Below, piece after piece: positions 22,600 to 33,151 of a stretch of 64,000 bases of DNA (the first letter of the stretch is position 1; the number at the start of each line of letters is the position of its first letter). The DNA comes from Owenia fusiformis (taxonomy: Eukaryota > Annelida > Polychaeta > Sabellida > Oweniidae): NCBI GenBank assembly GCA_903813345.2, contig CAIIXF020000007.1, positions 32,291,564-32,355,563 on the forward strand, written 5' to 3'. Made by a program: the position numbers and the translations under genes. Under the pieces are notes generated by a model that made no database searches, was not told the DNA's origin, and was given only the letters and a program-made list of their open reading frames with translations.

Positions 22600-22998
22600 T
22601 CCTATTTGGTCAGTACAAGAGTAGTAGTACTCTGTATCCATGACCAAAACACATGAGTGAACCCATTTGAGGACATGTCACGCAGGTTCGATTGGACAAT
22701 TTGGAGAAGGTCATTCTCATCTTTAAAGATCTTTAAAGAGCACTGATTAGCATTCCGTTCTCAATATAAGTAAAAATTAGATGTTGCATGATCAGAGGAG
22801 TATGGTACATGGTTTTAGACCTCAAGACCTAGCTCCTGATCTATAGCTGCATGGTATTTAATGGTGACCTGCGGGCAGGCGCGCTATAAAGGTAGATGAC
22901 TGGCTTCAAATTGGGTTTTCAAAAACTCAATCGTGAATTGTTCAGACTGTTATACATAGTGATATTCCAGGAAACTGAATAAATATTATTATTATTAT
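22600..22998 (+). mobile_element. possible SINE or LINE tail ending in (ATT)n
   Basis: The segment ends in GAATAAATATTATTATTATTATG, a tail type common in SINE and LINE 3' ends. It contains GGTTCGATTGG at about 22686, which resembles a tRNA B box. An A box is not clear. It lies between the LINE fragment and the right TIR. Confidence 0.3.
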
Positions 22999-23337
22999 GA
23001 AATTATACTTGGATCTGAGTTGTATATAGCAACACCTTTACAACAAAGGAACTAATAAAATAAATAAGAAATGTTGTATTATAATAGGTGAATTAGATAC
23101 TTTCTTCAGTAATACAAAAATATTAGATATCTCATTTTCAGGAAAAAAGTTGCCCCGGGTATTGGAATGTCATGTTACTATAGTAACTACAACTCTAACC
23201 GCTATTCATAATTTTTTCGGAAACTTTATAATTTAAGTTACAATACTTCAAAGTACAATTTGTGAAAATTGAGATACTCCGTGCAAAATTGACAAAATGC
23301 CAGCACCAGTATCCTGTTACTTTTGGAACACCCTGTA

Positions 23338-24372
23338 TGCTTTGAATCAAAGACAATGCAACCTTTATTTTTGACATACTTTAAATACCATTATACTTGG
23401 CAAATCAATGTAACTTTGGATGAGCTTTAAAATTATATATGACACATACTATGGAGGCATTGGTATATGTCCGCCTGATTTCAGATTGCTACTACCTTAC
23501 ATCATTGTTAACAACTGAATTCGTCTTGAAATTATACAGAGTGCCATATATTTTCTATTAATAAAATTACCATGATGTTATATACTACGGATGGATGCTA
23601 AAATACCTTCGTAATTTGTGATCATTGTGAATTTGATAAGCACCCGTATGCATTTAGCACTTACCTAGTAAGATCGACTCTGCACATATCTTCATAAGCA
23701 GACACTCTCATTGCTGCGTATGCTTCCGATTTCTATAGGTTCAGGTGGTACTTCATGTTCCTGGTAATTCTAGAAGTCTGCTTACTCCGGAAATTAGAAT
23801 CATCACAACATGATGATATGGAAGTCCTCAATTCATCGTAATTTTCTCTTTAGATGCATTAAAATATATGTGATACGCACTGATAGGTACTGGGATTGAC
23901 TATTAAAGCTATGGCATCTCTACTCGCCACCAAGGCAGTAATGCATTAATATTTAACATTTAGTATAGCGAAACAAAATGGATCAATAATTAGTCCTCTG
24001 GGACAGCGAGGCCTGTGTTATTATTTTCCTGTACTCTAAAACATATACTTTGCAGTATAATCTGCACTTCATTCTAATAATGGAATATAAAAGTGTCATG
24101 TTTAATGGCCCTTAATGACGGTTCAGGTGATAACTTTTTTCTAGTTACGATAACCCTTGGAAGTATGACTTGTAACGCGCGTAATTTAGATATTTCTATT
24201 GCCATTCAAAATAAAGATGTCGCTACATATGCACTGAGGAGTAACTTCAAAATATTAGGAAGGGGAATGGTACGTTCAAAACGGTAAGTCTGAACTTTAT
24301 CCGTTCAGTTTGCGTAATATTAGTGAGGAATTATTTTGATCATTCTAGGATTCTCTGAGTATCTTCATCTGA
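23338..24372. other. no gene recognised
   Basis: AT-rich spacer. The short plus-strand frame at 24093-24287 has no recognisable domain. Confidence 0.5.
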
Positions 24373-24450
24373 CACTGGCGGATCCAGGGGGAATTTTTGT
24401 TGGGCCTCAATTAGGGGGCATTTTAGGCCTTGCTTCTGGATCCGCCTGTG
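24373..24450. mobile_element. 78-bp miniature element with CACTGGCGGATCCAG ends
   Basis: CACTGGCGGATCCAG at the left is matched at the right by CTGGATCCGCCTGTG (one mismatch in 15 bases). The short GC-richer interior has GGGGG runs and no coding capacity. Confidence 0.6.
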
Positions 24451-24540
24451 CATGATTATGACCATGATGTAAAAAATCACTGGTTATATTTTTACATTTT
24501 GTGTTGATTCTCTAAACCAATCAAATCAAGGCAATTTTGT

Positions 24541-24755
24541 ATGGCGTTCGCTGCGCGGTAAATGCCATATTCCGCAACGTGTATGTCATATTCTCCGAGT
24601 GAATATGTCATATTACGCAGGTGAATATGAGGTATTCACTATATCATATTTCAATGCGGAACATGCCATACTCACTTGCGGAATATGTCAGATACCTCTG
24701 GTGAGTATGCCATATTCACCGCGCATGCAAACATAATGTATGCCATATACCGCGT
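24541..24755. repeat. cluster of GAATATG/CATATTC palindromes
   Basis: Around ten interspersed copies of GAATATG, CATATTC, GCCATA or TGGCATA alternate with GC-rich CCGCA / GTGAGT / CACCGCG words. The whole 215-base block is roughly its own reverse complement and could fold into a multi-hairpin structure. No coding sequence is supported. Confidence 0.7.
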
Positions 24756-25254
24756 AACACAACTCACAAATGGAAAAAGGTTAGAGGCATTTCAAAATGT
24801 AGTGCTTGGCCAATTCAACTTGAACAAATTCATACTTCCTTGTTTTCCCCCATGTTTAACATGGGGATTTTCACACCTATTTTTCAATCGATATATTCGT
24901 TCATATTTCCGTACGGGAGTACAGAAAAAATTATCAGAAACGATTGATCTCCTATTAATATTAATACGAGGGTTGATCCAAAAGTTCCGAACCGTTTGCT
25001 CTAAAAATCTTAATACTCGATGAATATTGTTCATATTTGGCCACAACCACCCCATATATATAGGTAACTGGTTACCATAGCAACATGACAACAGGGTAGG
25101 TGGAGCAAGGGTACGACACAGTTATCCTGGTTCACCGTCGATGGAGCTTATTATTCAAACGTAAGTTAAAAAACCCTATCACTCATTAATAAAGTTGTAA
25201 ACTAGATTACTTTTATGAAGTATGTTTCAATCTATTTTGAGTCAATCAATTAGG

Positions 25255-25720
25255 TATGACACTTACTCAGTTTAAAAATGTGTTCCAAATGCTGAAGTCA
25301 GATCTTAAAGATGCTATGAGAAAAAACGACCAGAACTCCTTTCACCATGATAATGCCCAAGCCCACAGAGCCAATGTTACAATAGAGGCAATACACGAGT
25401 GCTTGCAGGCCCAACTACAGCCCCATCCGCCATAATCTCTTGATATGGCACCATGTGACTCTCATATGTTTCCGAAGTCCAAGAAACCACTGCATGGTAT
25501 CCATTTCAATGACGAAGCTGACCTTATCCAAGCATTTGTACTAATAGCGTTTATGCTACAGCTAAAGGTAAACTTCATCATGTATATCAAGACTTGTTGA
25601 AACGCTGAAAGAAATGTGTAGCACATGGTGGTGACTATTTTGAAGGCGAACGAACTTATGGGTAAAGGAGTGGTATCGATATGGTGAACTTTTTGAACAC
25701 TTCAACCAGTCATCAAAACA
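25255..25720 (+). pseudogene. mariner transposase, 3' part, dead copy
   Basis: The plus frame contains NSFHHDNAQAHRANVTIEAI (second catalytic Asp in HHDN), then, about 35 residues on, SLDMAPCDSHMFPKSKKPLH (third Asp in APCD) and GIHFNDEADLIQAF. This is the D,D34D-type C-terminal catalytic half of a mariner transposase. In-frame stops (one between the two motifs near 25432, several after 25600) kill it. The N-terminal HTH part was not found. Confidence 0.85.
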
Positions 25721-26733
25721 TTCTGAAAATTCTACACATCGTCAATTTAATGGTCATCAATTTTGGATGGTAACATTATAATTTGAATTATATATACTTT
25801 TCTCTTTATTGTTTTAGAAAACACAACAGACACTTCTTTCGTTCTTGGTATAATATGTTCGGAATGAAATGAAACATCTATCCGAACCTCATTGGAACAA
25901 AACGACATAAACACGACGTGTTTAGGTCTCTCAATATTGTAATTGTACAAAGGAAAGTTTAGTTGATTTTAAAAAAGTATCCTGTTAATGAAATGAAAGG
26001 TTTATCTTAATTTTTATCTTTTTTTTTTTGGGGGGGGGGTTGTTTTAAGTTTTTGCATACTTTTTGTTAAATCAGCCAAAATTTCCTTTGTATAACTATA
26101 ATATTGAGAGGTCTAAGAAAATGTTGGATATGCTATTTTGTTCCAACAATCAAGGTTTGGAAAGACATTTTATTTCATTCTCAAGAATTGGTAGAAAGGA
26201 ACAAAAAACAATTGCACTAAAAAACAAAAAATGTTAACAAAAACAGTTTTATAAAATATATATAAATAATTTTTGCATTAAATTGTTGCCAATCAGTCAA
26301 CATTACATAAAGGACCGTGTTTTTTATAGAATGTTTTCAATAATTGGTTTAAGAGAAAAACATTGTTGAAATCAGTTCACGATATCGATACCTATCCTTT
26401 ACGATAATTGATATTTTTAAAATTCCATAATTTCTGCTATTCTACCGCATCCTGCGCCATGTGTATTGAGATCAACGACACTATATATGTGCTATTGTGC
26501 TGTCAACACAACAATATATTAAAAATATTGCTTATTATTTCTTAAAAACAGCTTTAATGGTGATTTTTGGACAAAAATAAAATTTTGCTATTGAAACTCG
26601 GACAACAGATTATGCATCAACTGGTAAATAAAATATTATGTTTCCCACTATCTCTCAAAAGGGGTTGTTTGATATGTCGTACAATCATTTAAATCGAAGA
26701 TGAAAAGCATTCTATTTTTGATTGTAGTGCATA

Positions 26734-27604
26734 CGAGGGGTGATCAATAAGTAATGGACGCTTTTTTACACAGATACTTTTTATGGACCAATCCCTTTGA
26801 TTTTCCTACCAGTGATACATCATTCAATTATAAGTTATGTGATGTCTGAATGTTGTATAGTCGGGGTTTGCAGGTCAATTCGAGGAAGCATTGTGGAAGA
26901 AGGGGTTAGTGAGAGAAGGAAACACCCCACTCCATATGGACAATTCACCTGCCCATATATCTCAAAATGTTCAGAAAACAAATCCATGGACCCTTAAATT
27001 GAGCCCATGGCAATGCACCATATTGTCCAGATCTGCCCACATGTGATTTATTTATTCCTTTACTACTTATGTCTATAGAGAAGGGACGCAGGTTTATTGA
27101 TATTGATGAAATACAACAACCCGTGCAACTGCATCTTGCTACCATGTCAGAGAATAGATTCAGCCTTGTCTCACAATCTTGAGTTAAGAGGATGAGGAAT
27201 TGTGTACATGTTGCACTTGATGGAACCTATGTAGAGGGCCCTGTAGAATGAATGTGGCATGAATACCACATAGTGATGATAAAATATTCAAAATCAACTA
27301 TGGCATAACAAAATGGGGTAATTCATGACCATAATGGTTTGTTTTGTTCAGCCTGCATTCATCTGCGTTGCATGTTAAACAAGCTAAAACAACTTCAGAA
27401 TGCTTGACGTAAATGTCGGTCCCGGGGTACCTATACCTCCTTCACGGAAATAAAGATATATCAAAATATATTACATGTTTTGTTTTCAAATCTTCAGAGT
27501 TGATAGATAATTGAATGATGTATCACTGGTAAGAAGATCGAAGGTGTTGGTCTATAAAAAGCATCCGTGTAAAAAAGCGTCCATTACTTATTGATCACCC
27601 CTCG
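26734..27604. mobile_element. 871-bp mariner nested in the outer mariner, ~100-bp TIRs
   Basis: CGAGGGGTGATCAATAAGTA (26734) and its exact inverse (ending 27604) begin inverted repeats of about 100 bases that reach TACCAGTGATACATCATTCA on both sides. The left end is flanked by TA and the right by CA (a decayed TA). The high TIR identity implies a younger insertion than the outer mariner. Confidence 0.9.
26880..27200 (+). pseudogene. mariner transposase fragment of the nested element, frameshifted
   Basis: The plus frame reads LWKKGLVREGNTPLHMDNSP, continuing AHIS, with the second catalytic Asp in HMDN. A frameshift follows, and APYCPDLPTCDLF in another frame carries the third Asp. Most of the N-terminal half is deleted, in line with the 871-base element length. 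Confidence 0.8.
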
Positions 27605-28289
27605 CATAGGAAAAAAAGAAATGAGTTCTTTGAAAAATTGGAAATAGAGAGTCTGACTACTTTAAGTGACATTTTTAAAAGTAAAAGATACACTAAGATG
27701 TTTGGTCAGTATTTAATTGACATAATGCAGATCAGGAAAGACTTTATTTTTAAACAATAACTAGCTATTTTAAAATGTTCAAATGTGTCTCATAAGCCCA
27801 GATAGGGCTGGTTGTATGATATGATACAAGTGACACTTTAATAAAATAAATAAATAAATACTACATTGGATTAGTCTAATTTCTGAAAATAATTGTTTGA
27901 AATAATTTATGTGCATTCAGTAGATCTTAATGTTTGGAGGATACAAAATATTTGACAGCAGAACCTAAATCCACCACAAAAATAACAATATTTTGTCTAA
28001 TGTTTTCATTGTATGTCATTTAAGAGGTAACCCTGAAGGGCACTTTCTGGCGAAATCTCAAACAAATTATGCATCAGCAATGTTAATTTAAACAGTGTGT
28101 TGGAGGATACAAAATATTAGACAAATGGTATATGCATAAAAAGAGCATTACATTGCATAGATAACACACATCTAACATCGGCCTTTTAAAACCTGATGTC
28201 AATCATATTTTTTATGTAGTATGAAAAATATCAAACGCAATCGATGCTCTGTATGTACTGTAATCCGATTTTTTATCACCACAAACAAA

Positions 28290-28530
28290 ACAAAACTTTG
28301 TTTTTGGCTCACACAGTGAGCCTATGGGATCGACCAGGTGTCCGTCCGTCCGTTGGTCCGTCCGTCCGTCAACATTGGCCACACAAATTAAAACTGCTAT
28401 TCGGATTGAGTCATATCCACATTCAGAACTTTCAAATAACTTGTAGTAGTTGCTGTATATGCAACTTATGTTCTCTGAAGATTTCAAAGCTCTTGAAATT
28501 ACAGTTTTTGCCCTCATAAACGATAATTAC
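28290..28530. repeat. inverted copy of part of the 28722-29797 element, with (TCCG)n
   Basis: The segment TTGGCTCACACAGTGAGCCT, ATGGGATCGACCAGGTGTCC, (GTCC)n, CAACATTGGCC, down to GATTTCAAAGCTCTTGAAAT is the reverse complement of 29390-29770. Open frames across both copies (28212-28517, 28244-28519, 29504-29836) come from the TCCG/GGAC repeat and are not genes. Confidence 0.85.
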
Positions 28531-28721
28531 CTCTTGTATGAGATTTTCTGGGGGTGAAACTCCACGAATTGAAATGATCTGAAATAGCTCTTCAATTATT
28601 GCTGTATTTCGGAATAACGTTTAATTGTCACCTACCCTGTTGTCATGTTGCTATGGTAACCAGACACCTATGTTGCTGGTCAGATTTATTGTTTATTTTT
28701 ACACAAAATGAAACTACTATA

Positions 28722-29797
28722 CAGTGCGTCTCAAAAACGCAACAAACCAAAACATTGCAATTCCACAAATCCAGTGATAATTACATCAATTTCTTCATTT
28801 AATTTACAATAAAGCCATTATGTAATTGGGCTGCGGATTAACTTTTGGTCACAAGACTTACATGACATACATTCAGACTCAGTTCTACTAAGAAAAAAAT
28901 AGGACCCGCGGTCCTGTGCTCACAGATTGGAACCTTCAGAGGAATGTTTATCCTGACTTTCAAACAAAAATATTGATTTGGATTTGTAGTCTCGAACTTT
29001 GAGAAACTTAGACAGCACAGTTGTGTGACCTAGCTTGAAAGGTCAAGTAAAGGTCAAATCCTAAAATTAATGTCAGATTTGAACTCCTAGTAACTTGTAG
29101 ATGATTTTTTAAAAAAGATTTGGTCAAATTGAAGCAAGTTGAAAATAACTTATTTTTACTGTTTTTTGACGTCAAATATCTCAAAAACGGTAAAAATTTG
29201 ATGCTGGCATATATTGGGCAATATGTAGGGAATGCTTAAATCTAGTTATGGTGTAATTCATTGCAAGAAATGATCAAGTATAAGGCAAACTTTGAGAAGC
29301 TTGTCAATCACAAAACCTACCATTGACTTTATACATAAGAAAGTTTCCTGAAAATGTCCAAGTCCTACTTTTTGTCAAATTTTATAGAGTAAACACCAAA
29401 ACTGTAATTCCGAGAGCTTTGAAATCTTCAGAGGACATAAGTTGCATATACAGCAACTACTACAAGTTATTTGAAACTTCTACTTCAACAAAGTGTCAAG
29501 TATTTACAGAAAATTTGACCTTTTGACGTCAAAATCAGCAATTTCTCGGAAACCGGGCGAACTTGGGAAATGGCGATGATAGGTCAAATAGGCATTATGG
29601 ATATGCATAAAATGACTGTGGATATGACTCAATCCGAATAGCAGTTTTAATTTATGCGACCAATGTTGACGGACGGACGGACGGACGGACCGACAGACGG
29701 ACGGACCAACGGACGGACGGACGCCTGGTCGATCCCATAGGCTCGCTGTGTGAGCCAAAAAAATGTTTTTGTTTGTTGCGTTTTTTGAGACACACTG
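28722..29797. mobile_element. 1.08-kb TA-flanked element, CAGTGCGTCTCAAAAACGCA ends, (GGAC)n inside
   Basis: The left end CAGTGCGTCTCAAAAACGCA starts at 28722 after TA. The right end, with inverse CAGTGTGTCTCAAAAAACGC, stops at 29797 before TA. The TIRs are about 30 bases. The interior has a GGAC microsatellite (29667-29722) and diverged satellite-like words such as AAGGTCAAGTAAAGGTCAAA and TTGAAGCAAGTTGAAAA, also found in the 2.4-4.2 kb array. It interrupts the right TIR of the outer mariner. Confidence 0.85.
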
Positions 29798-29889
29798 TAT
29801 ATGGGGTGGTTGTGGCCAAATATGAACAATATTCATAAAATATTATGATTTTTAGAGCAAACGCTTCGGAACTTTTGGCGAACCACGAA

Positions 29890-32681
29890 AGGCTTAATTG
29901 ACCTTTTCCATATTAATGGAAAATAGATGGCATCATGGGTATTGATAGGGCTAGGGTAGGGCTAGAATGCATGTAAATGTATTGCCAGAGTCACTTAATT
30001 TCTTGATTGAAGAAGTAATTTCATTTGGATCAACTTGAAACACCATTGGAATATAACTATACTGTCTTATTGACATGTGGATTGTGATTTCACATTAGTG
30101 ATCGATCCTTGTAAATGAACTTTTAAGGTTTTTCAGCATTGTGTCAAAAGGGATTTAGCCCAACCTTTTTAGACAACTAGAAAATCATTAGAATTTGAAT
30201 AAAGGTAAATAATGGTGCAAACCAAAGTTGTTCTGATAGGAAATTACACACAGAATTCAAATATGCCATCAAATAGAAAACAATGTTAGTCTTTAATGGT
30301 TAAAATGCAGATCTCCTAAAATCACATTAAAACGAGACTTTAATGAGATTTCAAAGCTACATGGAAAGGACCATTCTTTTCGGATATGACCTTAAAAGCG
30401 CTTCAAATAGGGGTGTAGAATTTTTTAATCATCTTAAAACCTTTTAAGACTTTATACGGGGGGGGGGGGTCCAATACTTTCAGGACACACTGTATGTGAA
30501 GGCACAAAGTTGAACAATTTATTGGTAATATTTATAAATTAAAATACGTAATTGTATCCTTCATTCGTGCATATGCACATGCATAAACAATTAACAAGAA
30601 ACACCAAACGCTAGATTTGATTTGTACAAAATATATTCTCTTTAGCTTTTCATGTCACGGTATTTAACTGTTTAAGTACAAAACACAGAATTGTTTGTGT
30701 ACTACACATTCTGCACTACAATTTAAGAGTGTGTATCGTAGAATTATATCCTGGATTACTCTTGCACAATGATATCATTTGAATCTGTATAAATAGTTTT
30801 TTTAAAAACATCAACAAAATATCTCAGTCGATCGTATATAATGGGGGACACTGTATATTGTATATTGTAATCATCACAATGATATATACATTTAAGAAAC
30901 AAATTTGTGATTCCGTAAACTACTTGTCTTATAAACTTACTTGTTTTTAATAAACATTATCCTACAAAATATACATCGTTCTTAGCCATATAAACAATAC
31001 CTTGACCAAGATAATAAATACACGTACATTCATCAATAAATACATAATGATAAAAGAGGGTCAATCATAAAATTGAGTACAGCTCTTTGGTTTTCTGTAA
31101 GTAGTATGATAACATAAAAAACATGGTAAATCTTAATCATTATTAGCAGGAATCTCAAGACGTCATCTCAATTGTCCAAATGAACTAATTCGCGTAGTAA
31201 TCTAAGGTGATCAGTCCACCTAATTTTGTTTGAGTCGAGCATCTGTTTTCATCATATGGCAACTATTGCTAGCATCTAGTCTGGTTTGAACAAACATGTA
31301 TCGTATTGCATCGTATTAAAATACTGAAAATGCTGAAAATTGGAAACATATATCTTTCAAGAATCATTAAGTTGTATCAAATTTAAAAACGACTATGAAA
31401 TTTTGACCACACACAACCATACATTGCGAAGTACATTCTCTAAACGCAGACAATACCTGGAATTCCTGCTGTACCAAGTTGAAAACATTCACTAAACGAT
31501 TCTTGTACGTCAGAAATACCTTTTACTAGTTTCACATTAAATCACCTTCGTTACTCGTATAGATGGCGGACCATAGCAACTTCATATTGCATCTGATAAA
31601 CATATGATGTAAATACTGCATTGATAAGTAAAAATTGGATAATTGAACTAAAAGAAATTTCTTTGCATAAATGTGCAATAAATTTAATTTGAGGGTGCCC
31701 ATGTCAAAGGGTATTTAAAAAATTAAAACTAGCATTAAAACATAAGTGAACAAAAACTATTATCCAGAACAATGATCCATAAGAGGCAGTGTCTGTTGCA
31801 CTCCATAAGCACAATACGACGTAACATTCCTATCATACTGGAGAAATAATACCAATCATCTGACATTAAAATAGTTGTGGACTTGTGCTCATACAAGATA
31901 CAGCATTCATAGTCAAATGATGTGAAACGTGGTGCATTGATGCAGGAACAGTCCAGGGTTGCCACCTGGTGAGAGCCATTCCCTCAATATATACAACACG
32001 TAAGCAAAGTATGACTTCTCATATTGATCATATTGGAATGTTGAAACTGAGTATAAATAGAAATATAAGTTATAAAATATTTACAGACATCTTTGCAAAA
32101 TATGTACATATTAGTATAAGACAAATCGTGTAAATTGAAAATAGTTTACATTTTACATCAGTTTGATCAGTTAACTGTCATATCCGATCTTAGCACCATA
32201 AAATGTATGTATATATACGAAGGCCTGAACAAATAACAAGATCTTATTTTCAGAAAATAGTATAACATCGACATCAGTTAATATAAAAGTAAAAACTTTA
32301 GAAATATTCGTTCTATGCAATGAAATATTTGCATATTGTTGTTTCGACACAACTTTGGTAGATACTCGTACTATAGTACTATGTATAATAGTTTATAAAG
32401 AAGTTAATCTCTGCTTTTCTGAAATGTTGTTTGATATAATTTGTGTTAAAAGAGACAAAATACAAGTCCTACGTTTAGCATATTTCAAAATACAACTATC
32501 AATAAAATAAATAAATGACAATTCGTGAATCTCACACACAAGCCATCTGTTTTGACAGAAATGTGCGCTTTGTATACATTTCATTAGCCCAAAATATAAA
32601 TAAATATCATTCTCCATTAGAATTAAAATTATGCTAAACACAGAATTTAATTATCTTACACTGGTGCGACCATATTTAACA
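29890..32681. other. no gene recognised; intergenic or 3' UTR of the sushi gene
   Basis: AT-rich DNA with a run of 13 G near 30460 and two unpaired transposon-like ends (GGACACACTGTAT at 30480, GGGGGACACTGTATA near 30845). Part next to 32682 is expected to be the 3' UTR of the minus-strand sushi gene. The TTTAAT at 32645 (ATTAAA on the minus strand) is a possible poly(A) signal variant. No coding region is seen. Confidence 0.4.
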
Positions 32682-33151
32682 TTACATTGCATTCTCATTG
32701 GTTTCAAATTTAAAACCATTGTTTTTCTCCCCTCCAATAGAAGCCGTTGGGCTTCTAGGACTACCCTGCTGTTGGCCGTTTCTTGCATCAGTACCTCCAG
32801 ATTGCCTCTCAGGGTCAACCATTTTATTGTTCGTAAGATATGGGTTATATGCATAGTATTTCGACACTGTATATGACCTTCTGCATAAGTAAATAAGCAT
32901 AAAGAATCCTATTAATACTAGTAAAACTATAACTCCAACTAGGATGAGTATAATGAATAAATAAAGGTCATTTTGCTCTGCAGTTTGGGCTGCAGTTTGA
33001 GGTGGGCAAGTGACACCATTTCCACCCTTGTTGTCTTTCTCCGTGGTAACCTCTGGCTCTGTTGTTGTTGGTAACGTAGATACTGGGTTTGTTGCCGTGA
33101 CAACCGTCGATGTTACAGTTGTGGCATCAGTCCCGTTATCACCAGTTGGTT
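32682..33151 (-). CDS. sushi gene last exon: stalk, transmembrane helix, cytosolic tail
   Basis: The acceptor is TTTTAG before AACCAACTGG. The stalk is Thr/Val/Pro-rich ([10 protein letters not shown]), probably O-glycosylated, with one CPP Cys. The helix [20 protein letters not shown] runs into FFMLIYLC and a basic RRS stop-transfer. The tail has tyrosines ([10 protein letters not shown]) and Ser/Pro/Gly-rich sequence, ending NENAM and stop TAA (32682-32684). YYAY and YNPYL are possible phosphotyrosine or sorting motifs, by inference only. Confidence 0.88.

Larger units (their letters stand above)
20590..23335. mobile_element. 2.75-kb TA-flanked element with ~190-bp TIRs, interrupted by a LINE
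   Basis: The left end CAGGGTGTTCCAATAGTAAC (20590) and the inverse of the right end, CAGGGTGTTCCAAAAGTAAC (ending 23335), are each flanked by TA. Inverted similarity runs about 190 bases, to the shared AATACCCGGGGCAAC block near 20765-20780 and 23150-23165. Ends and target fit the Tc1/mariner group. No transposase is left; the interior is filled by a minus-strand LINE fragment and a possible SINE. Each TIR carries an X-box-like word (GTTGCTATAGTAAC / GTTACTATAGTAAC). Confidence 0.85.
24967..29887. mobile_element. outer mariner element with ~150-bp TIRs, split by later insertions
   Basis: The left end CGAGGGTTGATCCAAAAGTT (24967, preceded by TA) runs on through TTCCGAACCGTTTGCTCTAA, a shared block with GGCCACAACCACCCCATATA, and GGTAACTGGTTACCATAGCA, to GGGTAGGTGG near 25103. 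The inverse occurs at the right in two pieces, 28628-28672 and 29800-29887, because a second element (28722-29797) landed in the right TIR. Mariner transposase remnants lie inside on the plus strand. Two other TA-flanked elements are nested within, so this is the oldest layer. Confidence 0.85.

Noticed and set aside
22686-22700. tRNA gene suggested by GGTTCGATTGG
   Set aside because: No cloverleaf or A box could be placed; at most a SINE remnant.
28212-29836. Several open frames rich in RPSVGPSVR
   Set aside because: They translate the TCCG/GGAC tetranucleotide repeat in transposon copies.
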